Source: Ekhidna sp. (GTDB lineage: Bacteria; Bacteroidota; Bacteroidia; Cytophagales; Cyclobacteriaceae). From it: 6,201 nucleotides of DNA. The notes beneath the pieces are model-generated. The model was not told the DNA's origin. It worked only from the letters and a program-made list of their open reading frames with translations, and did no database searches. Positions 1-6,017 of the stretch are shown here, one piece after another. The first letter of the stretch is position 1, and each line of letters opens with the position of its first letter. Position numbers and translations under genes: made by a program. The stretch is taken from contig JABSPG010000258.1 in NCBI GenBank assembly GCA_013214445.1, positions 1 to 6,201 on the forward strand, read 5' to 3'.

Positions 1-118
1 CCCGGAATTCCTACGTTACCTGTATTTACTGCTAACTTATCATTACTTGTGGTGCGTAGTAAGACTAGGGTATTCTAGAACAAGCTTTCATCTCATTAGC
101 GTAATTTAAAATATTGTG

Positions 119-541
119 CTATAAATAAAAATTGAGAGGAATTTTATATTTCTTGCTCAAATAGGCTAGTCCTCTTTTGTAGATTACTCTGGTGCATCTC
201 ACTTCAAATTCTGGTTGAACTATATCATAGTATGCTAATGCGTTTCGTAGACAATTGACATCAAAATTTGCATTGTGAGCTACGATTACCTGATCTTCAA
301 TCAGATGTCTCACCTTAAACCAGATCTTATCAAATAGAGGTGCATTTTTTGTGTCATTGGGTTGGATGCCGTGTACTTCAATATTCTTGTAGAAGTATTC
401 ATTCCTAGGTGGTTGGATGAGCTCGTTTACTTGTGTCACAATACTACCCTTCTCATATCGCACAATTCCAATTTGACACACGCTTGCGGGATTCCAGGTG
501 GCTGTCTCAAAGTCCAAAGCTGAAAAGGATTCTAGGATCAT
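119..541 (-). pseudogene. DEDDh 3'-5' exonuclease, truncated before ExoIII
   Basis: This resembles the DnaQ/RNase T-like exonucleases (DEDDh superfamily), which remove nucleotides from DNA or RNA 3' ends using two metal ions. From the ATG at 541 the product is 140 aa. ExoI is visible as ALDFETA (Asp10, Glu12), followed by a His-Gly-Ile segment near 57-59 and ExoII as AHNANFD (Asp94). The frame ends in TAG right after KIPLN, where family members continue into ExoIII (HxAxxDA) and an Ala-Cys element. Reading past the stop (68-118) gives HNILNYA and then KACSRI, which resembles that motif with Asp replaced by Tyr, before a second TAG at 65-67. The segment between Cys-Thr and the LAYLSKKY helix also looks several residues short. 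I infer a decayed, inactive gene. The upstream in-frame ATG at 571 is less likely because family members begin a few residues before ExoI. A functional short variant is possible but would lack the catalytic His and last Asp. Confidence 0.66.
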
Positions 542-576
542 TATCGTGAAGCTAATGCAGATGATCGTCAACCATT

Positions 577-612
577 ACTAAACTTTCATATTTAGTCGAT
601 GTTAGTTACTAA
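577..612. promoter_or_regulatory. Cluster of ACTAA/TTAGT half-sites in divergent spacer
   Basis: The 82-base spacer between the exonuclease remnant and the DUF427 gene contains four copies of ACTAA or its complement: 577-581, 592-596, 602-606 and 608-612. The first two form a perfect inverted repeat with six-base arms (ACTAAA, 8-base spacer, TTTAGT). The last two form the compact palindrome TTAG-TTA-CTAA at 602-612. Such an arrangement could be an operator for one or both divergent genes. No regulator is identified and the region is AT-rich, so chance remains possible. Confidence 0.3.
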
Positions 613-623
613 TAATCAAAGTA

Positions 624-1121
624 ATGAGAGTTAAAAAAGTCACTCCAAAACCAGGTCAGGAATCAGTTTGGGATTATCCAAGGCCACCAAAAGTGGAGCC
701 GGTAAAAAAGCACATTAAAATCTTATTTGATGGGCAAGTAGTTTTTTCAGGGAATCGAAGTTTTCGAGTACTTGAAACTAGTCATCCTCCTACATATTAT
801 TTGCCGTTGATTGATTTCAATGACAAGATTATCCAAGTTAGCGATGGTAAGTCTTCATTTTGTGAATTCAAGGGAATGGCTCATTACTATAGTTTTAGGA
901 CCGAAGGCAGAGTTGCGGAAAATGCTGGTTGGGGATATGCCAAACCTTCTAAGGGGTTTGAAGTCTTGGTGGGTCATGTCTGCGTTTATGCAAGTCTAAT
1001 GGATCAATGTCTTGTTAATGATGAACTGGTTACCCCTCAACCCGGCGGTTTCTATGGTGGATGGATCACAAATGATATAGTTGGTCCGTTTAAAGGTAGC
1101 CCAGGTACATGGGGGTGGTGA
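624..1121 (+). CDS. DUF427 domain protein
   Basis: A 165-aa soluble protein of the DUF427 family (Pfam NTP_transf_9, PF04248); despite that Pfam name, no biochemical role is established that I know of. Family hallmarks are visible: ESVWDYPRPP at 13-22, ETSHPPTYYLP at 51-61, a C-x-F-K-G segment at 80-84, and a C-terminal block with GFYGGWIT at 142-149 and GPFKGSPGTWGW at 154-165. The length is typical of single-domain members and the protein looks complete. There is no signal peptide or membrane segment, so it should be cytoplasmic. The ATG at 624 follows an AT-rich stretch without a Shine-Dalgarno motif. It is transcribed away from the exonuclease remnant and ends five bases before the stop codon of the convergent permease gene. 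Its neighbours do not suggest a role. The family assignment is firm; the function is unknown. Confidence 0.9.
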   Translation: MRVKKVTPKPGQESVWDYPRPPKVEPVKKHIKILFDGQVVFSGNRSFRVLETSHPPTYYLPLIDFNDKIIQVSDGKSSFCEFKGMAHYYSFRTEGRVAENAGWGYAKPSKGFEVLVGHVCVYASLMDQCLVNDELVTPQPGGFYGGWITNDIVGPFKGSPGTWGW

Positions 1122-1126
1122 AGTGC

Positions 1127-2092
1127 TCAATTGAAATTCTGAATGAGCTGATAGTAGAATGGAATACCAATGATTACATTGATTGGAAAGGTAATACCCA
1201 ATGCCATTGGTAGGTAGAGACTAGGATTTGCTTCGGGCACTGCGTTTTTCATTGCTGCAGGTACGGCAATGTATGAGGCACTAGCTCCGAGGATCGCGAA
1301 CAAGAGTTGATTTCCAGGCGATTCGGTTATTTGCATACTGAGGAATAGCGCTACTAGACCGTTAAAAAAAGGCATCAAGGTAGAAAAAAGAAATGGGTAT
1401 ACCCCTCTCTTTGTCATCACAGATAGCTGCTGACCACTGGTAATCCCCATATCTAGTAAGAAGACGGCAAGAAACCCCTTAAAAATATCAGTGGTAAATG
1501 GAGCGATACCTTCTGCTTGCTTATCACTTGCAAGAAATCCAATTATCAAGCTTCCCATAATAAGAATAACGCTACCATTAGTTACGGAGTGATAAATTAC
1601 CTTTTTGAAGGATGATTTATTCTTCTGTGATTTGTTGTACAAGTTTATTAAGAGTACCCCCACAACAATAGCTGGCGCTTCCATCACGGCCATTACAGCG
1701 ATCATATGACCGCCAAAGGGGACTTGTTGAAACTCTAAAAAAGAAATTGCAGTAACAAATGTTACCGCACTAACAGAACCATATGCCGCAGCAATGGCTC
1801 CAGCATTTGGAATGTTGAATTTTTTCTTAAGTATGTAGAATGCCAAAACTGGGACTGCTGTAGCGAGCAGAAATCCAATGACAATGCTCCAGACTAACTC
1901 TGAGGTTATAACACTGTGAGACAATTCTTGCCCCCCTTTGAAACCAATGGAAAATAATAGATAGATCGAGATAAATTTAGACGAACTGTCAGGAATTTTT
2001 AAATCACTTTTAAGCTGGACAGCAATGATTCCAAGTAGGAAGAATAGAAGAGCCGGGTTGGTGATGTTTTCTGCTAGACCGCTAAAACTCAT
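1127..2092 (-). CDS. SbtA-family sodium-dependent bicarbonate permease
   Basis: A very hydrophobic protein with about ten predicted membrane helices, matching the SbtA family (Pfam Sbt_1, formerly DUF897), whose cyanobacterial members import bicarbonate with sodium. From the ATG at 2092 it is 321 aa. Signatures include NITNPALLFFLLG at the start of helix 1, the SIGFKGGQELSHS segment, YGSVSAVTF near 104-112, and a C-terminal block with PEANPS near 286-291 that parallels the PSANPS segment of Synechocystis SbtA. The central cytoplasmic loop is short (about 150-170, Lys/Ser-rich), unlike the long loop of cyanobacterial SbtA. An in-frame ATG at 2155 would add 21 residues, but it lies inside a perfect palindrome and gives a 36-base gap to the divergent gene, so I prefer 2092. 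The neighbouring CbbR-like LysR gene supports an inorganic-carbon role. Transport of another anion cannot be excluded. Confidence 0.85.
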   Translation of the reverse strand: MSFSGLAENITNPALLFFLLGIIAVQLKSDLKIPDSSSKFISIYLLFSIGFKGGQELSHSVITSELVWSIVIGFLLATAVPVLAFYILKKKFNIPNAGAIAAAYGSVSAVTFVTAISFLEFQQVPFGGHMIAVMAVMEAPAIVVGVLLINLYNKSQKNKSSFKKVIYHSVTNGSVILIMGSLIIGFLASDKQAEGIAPFTTDIFKGFLAVFLLDMGITSGQQLSVMTKRGVYPFLFSTLMPFFNGLVALFLSMQITESPGNQLLFAILGASASYIAVPAAMKNAVPEANPSLYLPMALGITFPINVIIGIPFYYQLIQNFN

Positions 2093-2150
2093 ATCTCTAT
2101 TAAGTTGGTATTTTAAAATTTGATCGCAAATATCAAGCAATGGAACATAA

Positions 2151-2174
2151 ATCATAATTTATTGTTATTATGAT
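2151..2174. promoter_or_regulatory. Perfect inverted repeat, candidate LysR-type operator
   Basis: The arms ATCATAAT (2151-2158) and ATTATGAT (2167-2174) are exact inverted repeats separated by eight bases. The site lies between the divergent permease and LysR genes, 17 bases before the LysR start codon. It contains the LysR-type T-N11-A pattern (T2155 to A2167, also T2158 to A2170) and a TNA-N7-TNA match (2155-2167) of the kind described for CbbR-type regulators. I infer an operator bound by the adjacent LysR protein, allowing autoregulation and control of the permease. AT-richness makes the loose consensus weak on its own; the exact eight-base arms carry most of the weight. Confidence 0.55.
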
Positions 2175-2191
2175 ATTCATTAGTATAGATT

Positions 2192-3130
2192 ATGCATTAT
2201 ACCATTCATCAACTCAAAGTTTTTCAAAGTATTTGTCGAAATAAGAGTATTACAAAAGCCTCTGAGGAGCTCTATTTGACACAACCAGCTGTTTCGATAC
2301 AGCTTAAGAAGCTACAAGAACAATTCGAGATTCCGCTGACAGAGGTGGTTGGAAGACAACTGTATATCACGGATTTTGGTGAAAAAATTAGAGAGGTAAG
2401 TGAGCGAATCCTTTCAGAAGCCGAGGCATTAAAGACTACCGTAGATCAGTATAAAGGACTTTTGTCTGGTAAAATCAGTATTTCTGTTGTTTCTACTGGT
2501 AAGTATGTAATTCCATACTTCTTGAAGCAGTTTGCAGATGCTCACCCACAGGTAGACTTGAGAATAGATGTGACAAACAAAAACTCAGTTGTCCAGAGCC
2601 TTTCGAAGAATGAGACAGACTTTTCGTTGGTGTCTGTTGTTCCGGAGAACCTAGCAGTGGAAGGTTTGGAATTAATGGATAATGAACTCTACCTAATTTC
2701 AGATGCTGATAGAAAAGTCAAAAAGAAAATCTTGCAACCAAAGGATCTATCTGAGTTTCCGATGATTTTACGAGAAAGTGGATCTGCTACCCGCATGCTG
2801 ATGGAACGTTTCTTAGATAAAAAGGAAATCAAACCTAAAAAGACCATGGAGTTGATGAGTAACGAAGCAGTAAAGCAAGCTGTCAGCGCAGGCTTAGGAA
2901 TCTCAATTATGCCACTTATTGGACTAAGAAATGAACTCAAGGTTGGGAGTCTAAAGGTACTGGAGGTAAAGGGATTGCCTATAGTTACAAAATGGAACTT
3001 GATCTACCCGAAAGGGAAGAGATTGAGTCCAGCCGCAGAAGAATTACTATTATTTATAACCACCCATAAGGAAGAAATTGTGCAGGAGCACTTCAGCTGG
3101 GCTAAGTATGAAAGAAAGGGGGTAGTATAG
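2192..3130 (+). CDS. LysR-family regulator, CbbR/CmpR-like
   Basis: A complete 312-aa LysR-type transcriptional regulator. The N-terminal winged helix-turn-helix spans about 5-63 (KASEELYLTQPAVSIQLKKL at 22-41 holds the recognition helix), followed by a linker helix to about 90 and a two-lobed effector domain from about 93 to 295. The effector domain resembles CbbR/CmpR-type proteins: STGKYVIPYFL opening lobe 1, a conserved Asn near 129-131, RESGSATR around the interdomain hinge, and SNEAVKQAVSAGLGI before the last strands. In autotrophs those regulators sense carbon-metabolism intermediates and control carbon fixation or bicarbonate uptake. Here the gene is divergent from an SbtA-like permease, so I infer it controls that gene and itself, through the palindrome at 2151-2174. 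The effector is unknown. The ATG at 2192 fits the usual LysR start, a few residues before the first helix. Confidence 0.9.
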   Translation: MHYTIHQLKVFQSICRNKSITKASEELYLTQPAVSIQLKKLQEQFEIPLTEVVGRQLYITDFGEKIREVSERILSEAEALKTTVDQYKGLLSGKISISVVSTGKYVIPYFLKQFADAHPQVDLRIDVTNKNSVVQSLSKNETDFSLVSVVPENLAVEGLELMDNELYLISDADRKVKKKILQPKDLSEFPMILRESGSATRMLMERFLDKKEIKPKKTMELMSNEAVKQAVSAGLGISIMPLIGLRNELKVGSLKVLEVKGLPIVTKWNLIYPKGKRLSPAAEELLLFITTHKEEIVQEHFSWAKYERKGVV

Positions 3131-3147
3131 AAGGAGTCCTCTTTCTT
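3112..3147 (+). terminator. Hairpin straddling the LysR stop codon, weak terminator candidate
   Basis: AAGAAAGGGG (3112-3121) pairs with CCTCTTTCTT (3138-3147), giving a ten-base stem with one G-U pair and a 16-base loop that contains the LysR stop codon. No T-run follows the stem, and the loop is longer than in a typical intrinsic terminator. It could attenuate transcription toward the kinase gene or be a chance purine/pyrimidine pairing. Confidence 0.25.
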
Positions 3148-3222
3148 GGCGACAGTTAAGCATCATTACCTAACTTACGGGATTAGAAAAATCGTACGAA
3201 CCAGTAGTGACCTGATTTGTTG

Positions 3223-5001
3223 ATGAATCGTAAGTGCCTTTTAGTATTTCTTGTGAGTTATTTCTGCGGGTTCTCAAGCTTGGCAGATGGTGACAGCTGG
3301 TTCAAGATTCTTGAAGAAAAGAACGGTGTTGTTCAGTTTTACTGGTATCCTAGTAGTGGAGATATTGAAAGCTCATTGGATATCATAGACGGCATTGAGC
3401 ATGATCTGGCTAAGGCATTCATAGAGTACCTAAATTCTAAGTACGAAGTACAAATTGACATTGAATGGGTAGTCACAAAAAACTTTCAGCAGCTCTTAGA
3501 TACAATCAAGGTAGCAAAGGATGGCTCATTTGGTACATCTTCCATTTCCATCACTTCGCAAAGAAGTCAATACCTAAATTTCACAGCTCCTTTTCTAGCC
3601 GACATTGCAGTTCTTATTTCTAATAATTACTTGCCAGTTGCCCTTACAGAAACAGAACTGAAGCGGATTCTCAGGGACAATACTGCGATTTCAATTCCAA
3701 ACACAACACTGGAGGACGCCCTTGAGGATATTAAAAATAGGTTGGATATAGATTTTGAGACGGAGTATGTAACAAATAGTGGCGAAATAATCGAAGCTGT
3801 TACAAGAAGGAAACGAAGTTTTGGATACGTGAATATTGCTAATTTCCTCGATGTTATTGATGAGAAGATTGATATTAGGCGACAATTTTTTTTCCCAGTC
3901 AAATTAGAAGGATTAGCCATGGTGTATCCAAAGGGCAGTGATTGGGTTACCCCGGTAAACGACTATTTTAAGAGTCAGCAATATGGATTTGACAGATACA
4001 AAATCATTAATAAATACCTAGGATCGGAGGCATCTGAATTAATTGCAAGAATATCGAAATCAGCAGAGATTGGGCCCTTAGAAGAAATAGTAATTTCCAA
4101 TAGAGAAAAGGAAGCTCAGTTTGAGAGATTGTTGGAATCTGCTGCTCAAAATAGGGAGTCAGAACGAATTGAAATCATTCTAACAGCATTGATTGTGGCA
4201 GCAATTGCATTTTCAGCCTTACTATTTTTGCTATATAGATCTAAAGCAAATTCGAATAAGAGATTAGTAGCGCAACAAAAGCTCGTTGAAGATGCAAATA
4301 AAAAACTGGTGGCACTTAATGATGATAAGAACAATCTAATCAAGGTCCTGGCACATGATCTCAGGTCACCATTGTCTAACATTCTCAATGGTTCTCAGAT
4401 TATTGAAGGAACTGAGGAACTTAGCGATCAAAGTAGGAAACTTCTGGGTTTTATCCTTCAATCTTCGGAGAAAATGAGTTCTTTGATTGATAAGATTTTG
4501 GATGTAGATGCATTAGAAACAGGTAGGCATAATCTACATATAGAAGAGTTTAATGCATTGTCTCATTTAGAAGAGGTAGTTCATTCAAATTTGCCAAAAG
4601 CAGAAGAGAAATCCATTGATCTTGTTTTTGAGACAGGTAAAAGGCTGACAATTCGAGCAGACAAAATCTATACGACTCAAGTAATTGATAACCTGCTATC
4701 AAACGCCATCAAATACTCAGAGCCAAACTCGAAAGTGTCGATTAAGGTCAAAAGAAACAAAGTCAATGATATGGTGTCGATTTCTGTATCAGATCAGGGG
4801 CCAGGGTTAACAGCCGACGATGAGAAAAAACTATTTAGGAAGTACCAACAACTAAGTGCTAAACCAACTCAAGGTGAAAGATCTATTGGTCTTGGTCTCT
4901 CTATTGTGAAGCTCTACACTGAACGAATGGGAGGAAAGATTGACTACAAAACGAAAGTTGGAGTGGGCACTACATTTTTTGTTAGTTTGCCGTCAGCTTA
5001 G
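3223..5001 (+). CDS. Membrane histidine kinase with solute-binding-type sensor domain
   Basis: From the ATG at 3223 the product is 592 aa; the two codons before it are TTG and are weaker starts. A signal peptide (MNRKCLLVFLVSYFC..., likely cleaved after SSLA near 21) leads into a periplasmic domain, about 30-265, resembling family 3 solute-binding proteins; SITSQRSQYLNF includes the Arg (114) that in this family usually contacts ligand carboxylates. A short charged helix precedes one membrane segment (about 318-338). A likely coiled-coil linker (343-375) then joins a HisKA domain with HDLRSPLSN (phospho-acceptor His378) and an HATPase_c domain: N-box DNLLSNAIKY (489-498), G1 DQGPG (524-528), G2 GLGLS (556-560). 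The layout is BvgS-like but simpler, with no PAS, receiver or HPt domain. It probably senses a small amino-acid-like ligand. No response regulator lies nearby. It follows the LysR gene by 92 bases and may be independent. Confidence 0.88.
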   Translation: MNRKCLLVFLVSYFCGFSSLADGDSWFKILEEKNGVVQFYWYPSSGDIESSLDIIDGIEHDLAKAFIEYLNSKYEVQIDIEWVVTKNFQQLLDTIKVAKDGSFGTSSISITSQRSQYLNFTAPFLADIAVLISNNYLPVALTETELKRILRDNTAISIPNTTLEDALEDIKNRLDIDFETEYVTNSGEIIEAVTRRKRSFGYVNIANFLDVIDEKIDIRRQFFFPVKLEGLAMVYPKGSDWVTPVNDYFKSQQYGFDRYKIINKYLGSEASELIARISKSAEIGPLEEIVISNREKEAQFERLLESAAQNRESERIEIILTALIVAAIAFSALLFLLYRSKANSNKRLVAQQKLVEDANKKLVALNDDKNNLIKVLAHDLRSPLSNILNGSQIIEGTEELSDQSRKLLGFILQSSEKMSSLIDKILDVDALETGRHNLHIEEFNALSHLEEVVHSNLPKAEEKSIDLVFETGKRLTIRADKIYTTQVIDNLLSNAIKYSEPNSKVSIKVKRNKVNDMVSISVSDQGPGLTADDEKKLFRKYQQLSAKPTQGERSIGLGLSIVKLYTERMGGKIDYKTKVGVGTTFFVSLPSA

Positions 5002-5002
5002 A

Positions 5003-5608
5003 TCAATCTTCCTCAATCAACTCTAGGATGTCCATTATCTGGCCAAAGTCCTTGAAACCGGGCCTGTCCTCTTCAGTAGCTTCAAGCTCTAATCCCGGAA
5101 ATTTTCCCAAGCTAGCATCGGCAATTAGTCCATAGCCTTTGAGCAACTTCAGGTTTCCATTATAGTATCCAATTTTTGCATCTATTTCATCAAATAGTGA
5201 TTCATCTGACGATTTGATTACCACAATTTTTGCTAACTCATCTAGGTAACTGAGCTTAGATTTTAATTCGGCTAACTCTTCGGGTGAGTCAATATTAAGT
5301 TTGAAAATAATATGTTTACCAAGTAAACACACAGATTCAACCAAATCCAAATTGTTGAGCTCTACATAGTCAAGGTTGTATAGCTTAACGGACGACTTGA
5401 TCTGTTCCAGTGTGGCATTGTGAAATTCTCCTGCATATTTAATGCCAGCTACCCAATCAGTGATTTCTTCGAAATCACCTTCGCTGACAAAGGAATCTGT
5501 AGATGGATCAACATTAAATCCAATTACATCCACCATCATTCCTGCACAGTAACGAGCGTCAGAAAGATTGTTTACGTTACTAATTTTCACAAAAGTCTTT
5601 AATGCCAT
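5003..5608 (-). CDS. TrpF-like TIM-barrel protein lacking catalytic residues
   Basis: A complete 201-aa protein resembling phosphoribosylanthranilate isomerase (TrpF). The N-terminus VKISNVNNLSDARYCAG...DVIGFNVD (about 7-34) parallels the TrpF opening VKICGITNLEDA...ADAVGFVF. YVELNN (81-86) matches the strand that reads VQLHG in TrpF, and EEDRPGFKDFGQIMDIL (179-195) matches the TrpF C-terminal SSGVE-PG-KD block. The catalytic Cys of the KxCG motif is Ser10 here, with Asn11 for Gly. The strand that should carry the catalytic Asp (IVVIKSSDE, 128-136) lacks it in register, and the Gly-rich GGTG-type loop after it is absent. I infer it is not an active isomerase and may bind a phosphorylated ligand or have another role. 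No tryptophan genes are nearby. It ends one base from the convergent kinase gene and is divergent from a thioredoxin. Database labels of phosphoribosylanthranilate isomerase would be misleading. Confidence 0.75.
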   Translation of the reverse strand: MALKTFVKISNVNNLSDARYCAGMMVDVIGFNVDPSTDSFVSEGDFEEITDWVAGIKYAGEFHNATLEQIKSSVKLYNLDYVELNNLDLVESVCLLGKHIIFKLNIDSPEELAELKSKLSYLDELAKIVVIKSSDESLFDEIDAKIGYYNGNLKLLKGYGLIADASLGKFPGLELEATEEDRPGFKDFGQIMDILELIEED

Positions 5609-5666
5609 ATCATGTAGAAAATTTGTCCTGCAAATAAACGTAACACAAAGAAACTAATTGAATTAC

Positions 5667-5684
5667 TTTACGGTTTTGCGTAAA
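5667..5684. promoter_or_regulatory. Inverted repeat upstream of the thioredoxin gene
   Basis: TTTACG (5667-5672) and CGTAAA (5679-5684) are exact inverted repeats separated by the six bases GTTTTG. The repeat lies in the 88-base spacer between the divergent TrpF-like and thioredoxin genes and ends 12 bases before the thioredoxin ATG. It could be an operator, or a small hairpin in the thioredoxin leader affecting translation. I found no convincing Bacteroidota-type -33/-7 promoter pair (TTG / TAnnTTTG) at proper spacing in this spacer. Confidence 0.3.
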
Positions 5685-5696
5685 AAACATCGAAAA

Positions 5697-6017
5697 ATGG
5701 CAGTTGAATTACGAACAGATAGTGATTTTGAAGAGACGTTAAATAACAATGAAAAGGTTGTCGTGAAGTACTTTGCCGACTGGTGTGGTAGTTGTCGCCT
5801 TTTTGCTCCTAAGTTTAGAAGGTTGTCGGATGACAGTAGGTTTGATGGGGTAGCATTTGTAGATATCAATGCAGAAAACAGCCCGGAGGCAAGGAAGTTA
5901 GCAGGAGTTACAAATTTGCCATTTTTTGCCATATTTAAGAACGGAGAATTGGTAAATGGGCTTCCAACTAGCAAAGAAGAATCGGTGGTCGGATTACTTG
6001 ATGAATTGTCGTTATGA
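5697..6017 (+). CDS. Thioredoxin-family protein
   Basis: A complete single-domain thioredoxin of 106 aa from the ATG at 5697. An upstream TTG at 5658 is in frame, but it would add a basic tail unlike the family and would place the inverted repeat at 5667-5684 within the gene. The fold is readable in order: strand VVVKYFA (21-27), active site W-C30-G-S-C33, helix with Pro38, strand VAFVDINAE (52-60), and the cis-proline strand TNLPFFAIF (72-80, Pro75) followed by NGE. The active site has Gly-Ser between the cysteines rather than the Gly-Pro of classical thioredoxin, which generally shifts redox potential. There is no signal peptide, so it should act in the cytoplasm as a disulfide reductase, perhaps for a peroxiredoxin or a specific partner. 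Its stop codon overlaps the start of the next gene (ATGA), implying coupled translation with the small acidic protein. Confidence 0.92.
   Translation: MAVELRTDSDFEETLNNNEKVVVKYFADWCGSCRLFAPKFRRLSDDSRFDGVAFVDINAENSPEARKLAGVTNLPFFAIFKNGELVNGLPTSKEESVVGLLDELSL

Noticed and set aside
1..106. Two plus-strand frames are open from the window edge (to a stop at 76-78 and another at 104-106).
   Set aside because: Both are about 25-35 codons without recognisable protein features, and part of the same stretch is better explained as the relic tail of the minus-strand exonuclease.
2093..2150. Sigma70-like TTGATA and TAAAAT boxes on the minus strand upstream of the permease.
   Set aside because: The spacing is only 15 bases and Bacteroidota primary sigma factors use a different consensus, so I do not call a promoter.
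3192..3199. Eight-base palindrome TCGTACGA upstream of the kinase gene.
   Set aside because: It is short, has no second copy or companion sites nearby, and is within chance expectation.
3217..3222. Two TTG codons in frame just before the kinase ATG.
   Set aside because: The ATG at 3223 directly begins a standard signal peptide (Met-Asn-Arg-Lys), which is a better start.
3627..3920. Minus-strand open frames inside the kinase gene (also 4146-4388).
   Set aside because: They are shadows of a well-supported coding region and show no domain signatures.
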